Of a DNA stretch of 64,000 nt, positions 41,201 to 53,200 are shown piece by piece. The stretch covers positions 212,716-276,715 of the forward strand of contig LUCM01002455.1 of assembly GCA_008360955.1 (NCBI GenBank). The letters are read 5' to 3'. The notes under the pieces were generated by a model, which saw only the letters and a program-made list of their open reading frames with translations, had not been told where the DNA came from and did no database searches. Each line of letters begins with the position of its first letter. Position 1 is the stretch's first letter. This DNA comes from Fasciolopsis buskii. Its lineage: Eukaryota; Platyhelminthes; Trematoda; Plagiorchiida; Fasciolidae. The position numbers were made by a program, and so were the translations under genes.

Positions 41201-44200
41201 ATTGGCCGTGTGCGGATGGGACAAACACCGGTTCACATCCACACCTACTTCGTTGACTCGATTGATGAATTCAATTTCCAGAGTCTGCAGAAGCTTCTCA
41301 CGTGACAACGAGTCTTGCAACGGATGCCATCGGAAGCCAAGTATTTCGTCCTCAGTATTTACCAGCTGGGCAAATTCAGCTAGTGGATCCTGAAGACGTC
41401 GACCTAAAGAGATAGCTTGCCTAAGCAATGGAGAATATGAAGACGGCAGATCAGCTGAAGCACGCGAGGATTGGGCAAACACAACAGCTAACTCTGTCTC
41501 CATTAATTCGACATGAATACGTGGTAGACGTCGTTCTGAAACCAGATCGTCAACCAATTTCTGTAGATCCATTTGAAGGTACAGGGCTCGTCGACAGTTA
41601 CAACCAATGACTATCACCTGAGGGCGATGCTTCACCATAAAATTTGTGAGGCGTTGCATATCACTATCCTACGAATAAAATAAGAAGGAAAGACCATGAA
41701 ATAACGAATATGTGGTGTGATTTGATGTACAGACAGTAATCTATCAGATGACTACGGACAATGTGATCAACATGGCGGAAAACACAAAGGTCAACGGTGT
41801 TTTATTTGATTTAGTGTCTCCGGAAACATTTTTTAACCTACAAATAATTTGAATTGACAGGTGTAAAAAAACTTGCTTAACTGGCCGCAAGTATTCATCA
41901 TTTCAGACATTTTGATCAATCAAATTGAGTTCTGGAGCCTGTTTTCCAAATGGTTGTTTGAATGGCCTTGCTGATCAGTGCATCAATCGGTGACAGCTCT
42001 CTTCTCACCATCAATATCAACAAGCATCATATTCATTAACACTAGCCGTTTATCACTATTATGAATTGTGATCTTAAGTAGGATCCGGCAAAGCAACGTT
42101 TACCAAAATAAAGTGCATACGACTAGCACTACTCGGTGCTTGCCGTTTCGAAATTCTTTGAAAATTACCGCGAAGATATGGAGAAAACAGGAGTAAAATG
42201 AGTTCTCGATAACGTCCTCTTTCAAACAGCACACTTACTAATACAGTAGAGATGAGGATAGAAAGAACTGCCATACAGTCGATAATGGGAACGAGATTAC
42301 CAGAGCGGAACGCACTAGGAAGCCGTTGGGAGAAGATGGGTGTGAAAATATAAGATTCATTTCGAGCAAAAGGATTACGAGACGTGGTCAGTCCCTCCTG
42401 TGAAACTAACACAAATTAGAATCCAAAATAAGATAGAATTTAGAAACGAAGGGACGAAGTGAGTAAACTTCTGACTACGATCCTTGTCACGAGGTGTCGA
42501 GTATTTCGCAGATCAATTTGATGGCTCGTAGCCGTAAAATGTACAATAATGACCTTGAAAACGGGCCGTCTATTCCTCACTTAGCCAGACCAATTTATGT
42601 TCCTCGACCCTCTGAGACAGTTGCTTCGTGGCTGTCCCTAAAGCTGGCAAACAAACAAATAATTGACCAAAGGTAGAAGCAGGTCATTTATCTCTTAGGT
42701 CTACGGAGGAAATGGATCAACCGGTGAAGTGGTTCTGTAGTGTTAGTGGTAAACACTTGAGAAATCAAATTTTTTGATGCTTCTACAACCAAATAAATCA
42801 GAATTTATCTTAGAAATCGTTTGTATACCTTTTCTTTTCAGTGGTCGCTACTGTAAATCTATTGATGTAATAAATTCTTCTGAATGAGCCTCTTTGGGTG
42901 ACCATTTGAGAGATTCTAATTTTGAGGGACAATTGTTATCCAAGCAAACATTGCATGCAAGAACTGGAAGAGAACAATTCAGATGTATCCTAAGTTCCGA
43001 TGGGAAGAAAATTACGGAATGGATAAACTGATCAGCTCATGACAGCTTAGGATAATTTATACTTTTGGGCAGTCCATCAAAGGGTCTGGTCAGACTCACA
43101 ACCCTCCCTCAGCTCCGAGGCGAAACTAATTACCTCGTATTCAATTTAACTCATCAAAAGTCGAATCTTACAGGATTGGCAATAATCAACACGAAGATTC
43201 CGTTCACTGGAGCTGTAGAGCAGTAAATAGCTTATGGTAGCGAATATACCAGATTGAAATAGTTCGGGAAGCGATTCAATAATGACTGTTATGTATTACT
43301 CCCCATCCGCTTCATGAAGTAAACAATAAGTGGTTTAACTCAGCGACCGAAATCTCGATATGAAAACTGATACCGAAAACGGATACAAGTACTTTTGTTT
43401 TTTTGAGATCATCCGCGACACGGTTGGATTGAAGGAGACCGTGAAAGTGCAAAAAATCAACCACTTCTCCATTTGAATCAAGATGAACGGCTGAGACGAC
43501 GGACTCTCTGGCATCATCTTCGTCTTTCAGAGCCATGGCCAACACCCGCGCCCCTTTCGGCCAAACACTACCACCGCTATGTGCATCTGAGTCTCCGTGA
43601 CCACGTGCATCATATCTACCGCGCCCAGAATGGAATGGTGAATCAGCACCTTCTGTATCTGCTTCGTATGATCGGTGTCCATCGGTCGGATACGGGGCTA
43701 CTTGTAGGTAGTTGAACAGCCGTTTTGCACACAACTATAATGTAAAACAACGGAATAAAGTTTTATGAAAAAGAAATCAGACACGACGGAGAGATTTAAT
43801 GATTTTTCTTATCCCGTTTCAAGGGATAATAGCCTCATCCAGACATAATACATTAAAATTATATAAAACATTTATTCCAAGCAGCGTCAATTAATAACGT
43901 GGTGTGATGAAGTAATAAAAAGACAGTAGAACAGCAATGAAAAAAACAACTTTCCTCAATTGAAAATAAAAACTCGGTATCGAGAATATCGGTGGATATC
44001 AAGGCATCCAACCAATGCGTTTAACCAAAACTCTGACTCCCAAAAATAGTTTTAGGGGACTAAACTACCTATTACAAGAACATCGATGAAGTACATACAC
44101 GAAGAACAGCTTGCTGACTGCTTTCCAGCAGTTTCTCTCGGAGCTCACGGATGAGTGTTGGGTAGATGAACTCCTCGGCAGCTTGTTTCAGGACCAGACT

Positions 44201-47200
44201 ACGCTGTTCGTTCCAGGCCTGGACGAGAGAACTGAATTCGTCCTGATGGAAGAAACGCTGCAGCTCGTCTACCAAGGAAAGACCACGAATTTGCTCAGCT
44301 GGAACGTGAATGCTGTAAGTGATCAATTTATCCCGAGCAGCCTACACGAACGAAACCAGAGATAGTCAATATAAGAATATACGCTATGATAAGCGGTGAT
44401 AGATCGATCAAAACTAAAATGAAATCATGCACCCTCACATCCAATCTTTTAGTTAAGTCGACGAGAAACGGATTTGAACTAAAACGAATGAATTCGTTAT
44501 CACCTGCGCACAGGCAGCGAAGCTGTTAACTCAGATTATCCTGACTGCCTCGCGAAATCGGGAGACGACTCCCAGGTCATCCCAAGATGCCTCAAACCAG
44601 GTGGCCATCGAGGTCATTACGTATTGCCTGCATTTTGCTCTATCCAAGTGCAAAGGGCACCTATAAGATTGGCAGGGATACCACGCTGTATTTATTATTT
44701 CTGGAGAATTCGTCAACAGCTATGCGCTTCTAAGGCTCCATCAAAGGCGGCCAACCACAAGCAATCATGGAGTGGTCGGGACGTAAAGATATTCTTGAAA
44801 TAACCAGAAACGAAATCTGTTTGATTTGATCCCAACGCTCATCTATAATGCTGCTCTTGAGGGTGCTCAGCTGATCGGATAATTTCCGTTCTTAACTGGT
44901 GCTAACAGCCGAATCAGACAGACATCCAACAGCCAACCCAGTTTGCGATCTGCTCCGGTGGCCATTGAGCTACAGCAAAAATCGTATTAAAACTAAGGTA
45001 TGGTCCGATTCGACGTACGTGTTCCAGTGTGATCCTCAATTCTGAACAGAACCGCGCCAACGGTAGCTTACTGCGACATAGTCGATCTGACTCAGACTAC
45101 CTGTCGGGTTAGAACGCCATGTCGCTGTGCGACACGAACTGCGTCGGAAATTCATACTAGATGGGAATAAGTGATTGTCTACACAGATTTGGAGAAGTCT
45201 TTCCCCGTTATCTGTTCGCTGGACAGGCAAGGCGCATCGCCCACCTAAACAGGACTCCGATGCACTCAGTTATCTAACTTGTGCATTAAAATCACTTACC
45301 ACCACTACAGTGTCAGAGCCTTTGTTCTTCCGAACAAGGGTGACGAGGTCATTATAAAACTCGTTTTTCTCCATTTCAGTGCTGCAATCTGTTGGGGCGT
45401 ATGCCGAGGTGAAAAATAAACTGCGCTTAACACTACTATCTTTCCGGACGCCGACTGATCCATGCAGTTTTACGGCGCACAAGCGACTGTTGACTGGGAT
45501 CCAGTCTAAAAGTGCTGTTTAGGCCTTCTCACTCAAGACTATTCCTACCCCGCATTGACCCGCAGCCTGAGCCGCGTCGTCTCCTGAAGTGTGAAAAAAT
45601 ATCTTGACGATACATTAGGGGCAGTTAGTTGAATTACTCTACTCGAATCGTGAATTCGTGTTTCACTCACGCAGTAAATATCAATCGAAAGTGAGTCCAC
45701 TCTCAGAGTTAATCATGTTTGTTGACCAGCCTGCATTAAAGTGCGCACATTGAAGGAACCGAGATTCATAGGCTGACGAGGCTTGAGAACATGTGAAGAG
45801 CTAACAGACTGAAAACCACNAAAAAATTTGCACAGAAATAAACACTGATGTGGGGTACACTGACCGAGGGCAAACAACTAAGACTCGATCATTAACCCCA
45901 TAACGGGCCCAGAAACAGTAACAAGCAGTTGCCATTAGCTGAGGATGAACGTATTATTAAATTTATTCTCTGTCACCGTGGGTTTTGTTTGTGAATAAAC
46001 CCAGTTACATGATTAATAAATTGGACCACTGAATCCCCCATCTCAGACAACCAATAAAGCGTAGCACTGTGCGACAGAACAAACAGAACAGGTAAATACA
46101 TCAAATCTAAATTTTTACACCCAAGATTTTGTTTTCTAACCATAATTATTGAAGGTTTGGAGTTAGTAGAATTCATTATGATTTGGCGGCAAAATATCCA
46201 ACGCCCACTCATTTCATAGAAACTGTAATTGATCAAGTATTCCAACAAAAGCAGATTGAAATTGGCTAGTGCATTACAAAACGGGATGGTCAACAATGAG
46301 GATGCACCTTAACATGGCGTGGTGGCAAACGTCCTCCATGACCCAACGAGTTACACAAGAAGGCCCATCACAAGCTGCTCTAATCACGAATGGAAGATCA
46401 TTGGGTAGAGGCCTACTGGTCCTCCAGGACACTGGGGGTTCATCTGAGCTGTCAGCTTAGTCGTAAGTGAGTAGAAGAATAATTGATCCAAGTAGATGGG
46501 CTTCCAGGCAGCCAAATCCCACTGCCCAGTGAGCAGGTCCTTGTTGGAACCGACGGATAGGGTTGAAAACCCTAATCGTTCGTCTGCTTAGCTGCTGGAC
46601 TATATAGGAGTATCCGACCGCCATTCCCCATGAATCACACGCAAACAAAGAGTTCTATACTGCACCGAGCGGAGTGGGCAGTGAAGAGTATACTACTCCT
46701 CAGAGTTCCCTCTCTTTTATTCAACCTGTCTCTTCTGTCTCCAACCCAATCTCTTTGCCTGCTCTGCCAACCCATAATATCCCCACTGATAACACGCCCG
46801 ATACTCGCAACGGTTCGTTGTCAAATAGTTTAGTAGGTGGTTTTCATTCTGTTAGCTCCTCACATGTTCTCAAGCCTCGTCAGCCTGTGAATCTCGGTTC
46901 CTTCAATGTGCGCACTTTAATGCAGGCTGGTCAACAAACATGATTAACTCTGAGAGTGGACTCACTTTCGATTGATATTTACTGCGTGAGTGAAACACGA
47001 ATTCACGATTCGAGTAGAGTAATTCAACTAACTGCCCCTAATGTATCGTCAAGATATTTTTTCACACTTCAGGAGACGACGCGGCTCAGGCTGCGGGTCA
47101 ATGCGGGGTAGGAATAGTCTCGGTCCGAAGGATATCCCGCCATCGTCCCTAAAACGTGCGCCCCTGAGATAGCCTTTCTTTTTCCTTTTCAATCCATTGA

Positions 47201-50200
47201 AAACATGCCAAAAAATTTCTCTGGCCTCAAACGTGACAACTTCGCTGACCCAAACAACTAACACCCGGTCTCGAAGGTGTCCAAACCATTATCATCGACC
47301 AAATATGGCCGTCTCTTGAACGCGAAAGACTGCTGAACGAAGCAGAATCTGGATTCTGATGACGTCATCTCATTAGTGATTTACTGGCTTTCGTCTCACA
47401 TTCCTGGTCCACTGCACTCGGTAACTATGGAGAAACACTTGGTTTTGCTCGATATCCTTAAAACCTTCGACCGAGTTTGGCACGTAGGACTACTGGTGAA
47501 ACTGCTCATGTTCGGATTTTTCTCCAGCTCTCGTGTGGTGGTTATCATGTTTTTTCAGTAAGCGAACCAACTCTGTTCGAGCCAATGTGGTACTATCTCA
47601 TTCATTCCGCGTAAATGTTAGTGTTCACCAAGGTACTGTACTCACACTCACCCTCTTTCTTTTATGTATTGCCGATTTTCGTCCACTACATCCAATCCAG
47701 TTCACACCTTTGCCGGCGATTCCATTTTCAATTATTCCCTTTCTAATTGCACTCTCCGCCAGGCAGACAGGAACATTGCGACGTGCTTTCAGTGTATCGC
47801 TGAGTCCCGATCTCTAACAGATCTCCTTCTTAGGTTCTTGTAATCATGCCCATTGTAAGGCTTCCAAAAGCTCCCCTCTCTTTCTCTCATCTCAACATCA
47901 TTCATTTATTCCTCGTTCAAGTTTTGATTTAAATGACCTACAATCATGAGATTCTTGACTTATCTATAACCTCTTCGTCATGCTGGTCCTCTTTTATATC
48001 GTAGCTGGCTTCAAGTGATGCGTAGAAAAGTTGGTTTTCTCCTTGGCGCTGGACGTTTTTTATTCCAGCTCATATTCAATTGTGCAAGGCACGAATCCAC
48101 CACGCATGGAAATACTGCCGTCAAGTGTGGGGTGATGTTTTGCCTACTTCTCTCTCTACTTCATCGAGTTTAACGCAAAACAATCCGGCTGACCAACGAG
48201 CCATTCTTAAAATTCAATCTACAGTCAATTGCTCACTGCCGGTCGAATGCCTTATCGTGCCTTTTCCATGCCAATTCACTGGCTGACTGCTTCGCAAGTT
48301 CTTACTTCAATGACCTTCATCAAACTATACCACTTTCAGATTCCTAGTTATCCTTACCAAATTTCTGTTCCATGAAAGAAACAAAAAGATTATAATTCGG
48401 AGAAACCATAGAGGAGTGGAAATATTTCGAACACAAGAACACTACAGACTGGAACATTCAGCCATATCGCCTAAAGTCTCTGATCATCTCGTCTGAGGGT
48501 CTCGTGAACCCAAACTCGGTAATCTGACTCGAATTACTAAGAACGGTGCACTGGTTAGGATTTTTATGCCTTTTTTCCACGTCATGGACTGACTACCCTT
48601 ACTCATTTTCCAATACCAAAACATGTCCCGAAAAAAATGTATCCCGGAGTAATCCACATGAGGGCATCTGATACACTCCCCAACCGCCCTAACCTAGTCA
48701 AACTTGTCACCTACTCGACTAACTGAACTTTACGGCCTAATACACTGCGTCTAACCCTAGTATTGCTAATAAAATTCTCCTACTGATGTCCGACAACATT
48801 ACAAAGACATCGGTATTCAGACGACGACAATTTTTGCACACCTTTTGCCCGCAATGGTCACGTTTATGAACCGTGCAGCAGGACCGATTTTGCTACTGCT
48901 GTGCGAAATCGACTTTGATCGATGTCGCACTTACACTTCACCTGAACAGCCGCCACGTATACAGGTGTGATGGGCATTCGCCAGTTTGAGACATCTAAAG
49001 CTTCGGGGCGACATCTGCTTATCGATCGAAGGTGGAGTTTTCGTTGCAGTAGTGGGATCGATCTTGTTATATGGGGCAAAAACGTGGCCTGCGCGAGCAC
49101 ATATGCGAAGACAGTCGGTGTTTACATAGACATATGTATTCTTCCTCATATTGGCTCATGATATCACTGCATTACTACATGCAATATCAATTTTCTCATC
49201 CCGACCCTTCATGCACATTAAAATACATTTTAGTGCTAGAGTTAAGCCAACTGGGACGGCTTCAGCAGCTTCCTGGAGTGTTATTCTTAAAACAATTGTT
49301 ATTTTATCTCCTGCGTTTTCATGTCAGTAGTGAAATACTAATATTGCTCTTTAAATCAGTGACCTAATTAGTCCACACTTTTTCAACCCCAGCAAACGTA
49401 AATTATCTAGATGGTTTAACTATGCGCGTGTGAAAGCCGCTCGATTGGTTCCGCTTTGTAGAAGTCAGAAACAGATGCTCGTTAGCCATGCTGATACAGA
49501 AAAATGTCTCGCCGTTCTCGTTTTCAACTGGTAGCCGATCATCCTGGTCCCTTGCCACGACTACCGCCAATCGCAATCCCAGCCCTTCCAATTCCCCTTC
49601 CGTTTCTAATCCCCAGGGATTTCGTTTGTGAACCAAGAGATAACTGAGGCTCTTCCTTCCGGGCTATATTATTGGTCTGGTCGAACCCAAGCACAGATCA
49701 TGTGTCATCGGAGTCATGCGGTAAAACGAAAATAATGCTATGCGGCCTCTTTGTACCCCGGCCACGTGTCATCGATTATCCACTGGGATCCATAACTCCA
49801 GATGCCTCCGCATGGTCGGGGTGGGTATCTCAGGTTTCGAGTTGGCTAGCCTTCTTAGACGCCTTTTGAAACGCTCCAAAACGGTCGTGCATCTCAAATA
49901 GTCCCTGCTGAGGAGGTCCTACGCACTGTCTTTTCGCGACACAGTTTTTATTAAAGTGCGAGGACGAAGGCCAATGCCCGATGCCCTCAATCGAGTTGGC
50001 CGGTCTTTGGTGGTCCATCTAGGAGAGATGGATAGATCCTGACTTCAGACCAACCACGGGCGGCGTACAAAGCATGCGGTTGTATGCTCATGGGCTTGCA
50101 GCCAAGGAGTATACTGGACAACCATGATGTCTGGCCAATTTGGAGGGCGCGTGAACTGAGCAATCAGTCACCGGTCTCCAGTGGATAACGTGACCTTCCG

Positions 50201-53200
50201 CTCGTCCTGCTACCTCGTAAGATCGTTTAGTCAAAGGATAGTATTCATCTCATAGAGGGATTCACAGTTCCTTCCAGCCTTGCATCCAACTGATATTTAG
50301 TCAATACTTCTACTACTCCTACTTATTCAAATAACCGCACTTTGATATCTCAAATAACGAGAAGAAAAATCCGCCAGGTGCTGCGTTCTCTGAACGCAGG
50401 CAAACCACCCGGTCTACAACGCACTGGACTCACTGTGGCAAAAAAACGTGCACCGATATTAGTCCCTGTTCTTTACTGCCTTTCGATCTGCTTTCTACTT
50501 TCCTGGACTGACGGAAACACACTCCCTCTATCCCGAATAACTGTCCAGGTACCCCCATCTGTTATTTCAAATGTTTGAAGCACTAACTTGTGTTCATGGA
50601 GCGATTGTCACAAGGGATTAAAACAGCCTCGTACTGCCAATGAACTGCAGACTCTCCTGAGCGACTGCAAATAACGATCACGAAAAATACCCGTATTTCT
50701 CGAGCCGATTTACTAGTTAAACTGCCTATGTTCGGATTTTCTACGGTTCTCGTATCGTAGACATTAGGTTACTTTAACAAGAGAGCAAGATCAACTCGAT
50801 TCGAGGTTTTATCTTATTATAAACAAGCAAGGTGACAACTGAGATCATCAGAGCTTTTCCACCCAGTTTGAAAAGGACTAAGAGAAGTTCGTCAAGACCG
50901 GCTGCTTTTCTCCTCTTCAGAAGTCGAATATTCGACTCTACTTCCAATTTCGTTGGGGGATCGACAGACACCTCCCAACGCTTCGCAACTACAGACGTCG
51001 GCCTAAACACGGCCAGTTAAACTGATCCTTGAAATATTTTGCCCAACGGTCTAGTCTTTCCTGTCTACCACGGATGAGCTCTCCAGTCCTATCGAACACG
51101 ACTTCACTAACCGAAGTTCGCCACCCGCCGGTGTCGCGTATGACATTGTTTGAATGTCACCGGAAGCGGCCACTACTCCCATTTCTTCGGCTACCTTAAC
51201 CCACCAGTTTTCACGGTAATTCCTAAGGCTTATGGTCAACTGACGTTGTAACTGTCAACGCATCTAATTCACTTCACTGCAATAAGGGAGCTGGCGTTTT
51301 AGCTCATTAGACCCAGCAACCTTTGTGAGATCCAGTGTCTTTGATAAGCGCTAGAACTAGAACCACAGGTAAAATGTCCTGCCAAATGCATCCCTGCTTG
51401 AGTTCATCCCACTGTTCGTCTACATTGCTCTCTGTCGGAGTTCATAGTTTCTCGCACATTTTCTACCCATAAATGTTGCGAACAACATAATCAGACAGAC
51501 GTTCGAGAGCCAGACGGGTTTGTGGTCTGTATCGATGACCGTTGAGTTACGGCAAAAGTTGCATTAAAACTAAGGTATGGTCCGATTCGACGTACGTGTT
51601 CCAGTATGATCCTCAATTCTGAACAGAACCGCGCCAACGGTAGCTTACTGCGACATAGTCGATCTGACTCAGACTACCTGTCGGGTTAGAACGCCATGTC
51701 GCTGTGCGACACGAACTGCGTCGGAAATTCATACTAGATAGGAATAAGTGATTGTCTGTTCGCTGAGCAGGCAAGGCGCATCGCCCACCTAAACAGGACT
51801 CCGATGCACTCAGTTATCTAACTTGTGCATTAAAATCACTTACCACCACTACAGTGTCAGAGCCTTTGTTCTTCCGAACAAGGGTGACGAGGTCATTATA
51901 AAACTCGTTTTTCTCCATTTCAGTGCTGCAATCTGTTGGGGCGTATGCCGAGGTGAAAAATAAACTGCGCTTAACACTACTATCTTTCCGGACGCCGACT
52001 GATCCATGCAGTTTTACGGCGCACAAGCGACTGTTGACTGGGATCCAGTCTAAAAGTGCTGTTTAGGCCTTCTCACTCAAGACTATTCCTACCCCGCATT
52101 GACCCGCAGCCTGAGCCGCGTCGTCTCTTGAAGTGTGAAAAAATATCTTGGCGATACATTAGGGGCAGTTAGTTGAATTACTCTACTCGAATCGTGAATT
52201 CGTGTTTCACTCACGCAGTAAATATCAATCGAAAGTGAGTCCACTCTCAGAGTTAATCATTAAAGTGCGCACATTGAAGGAACCGAGATTCACAGGCTGA
52301 CGAGGCTTGAGAACATGTGAGGAGCTAACAGAATGAAAACCACCTACTAAACTATTTGACAACGAAACGTTGGGGATTTTATGGGTTGGCAGAGCAGGCA
52401 AAGATATTGGGTTGGAGACAGAAGAGACAGGTTGAATAAAAGAGAGGGAACTCTGAGCAGCAGCATACCTATCACTACCCACCCCGCTCGATGCAGTGGG
52501 TAGCGCGGCCTTGATCCTGATTATCCTGCGCGACGACCGAGGCTGTATGGATTTATTTGTAGGTGTGTAACTCACGGGGATTGATGAACGGGTGCTGGTA
52601 GGGACTCTAGCCGCTCAGAAGAACGATTAGGGTTCTTAACCAAAGTTTTTGGTTCTGACAAGAACCTGATTGCAAGGCAGCGGGGTATAGCTGAATGGAA
52701 GCGCATCTACGTTGCTCAAACTGTATCAGAACCGAGTTCGGTTCTTACTAATGAACATAGCTCAAGTCCGTTCAGCATTTAAATATTAGTCGCACGTAAA
52801 GTAGCCCCGTCATGTTTTCTTCGTTTTATCTATAGAGCTAAATGCAACTCAATCCAGTTGACCAGAGACGATTCTTAACATGCAATTTGTGTTTACATGC
52901 CATCGTCGGGCAATTGTCTCGCTGTACCACATATACAACCCCTATTTAGATTTTCTTTTTTCACAGTCCTATCTGGAGCCTTGGTTCACTACCTGTATTC
53001 AAGCCATTTTCATTAATTTTCTATCCAAGAATGGCCTAACTCCTTCTTTTAATCTTTTTTTCTTCCCCAAGACTGCTCAAGTTGCGGTGCACCCTTCCGC
53101 TACAGATTTTTACACCCCATTTATTTCTCCCTTATTTAAAAGTATAACTAACAAATTAGTTTTTGTGCCCTTCATATTCCAGTGCAATATGCATTTTCAG

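Noticed and set aside
52676..52750. tRNA-like stretch tagctgaatgg with gagttcggttc
   Set aside because: It overlaps the edge of RTE copy F's 5' UTR and has no cloverleaf.
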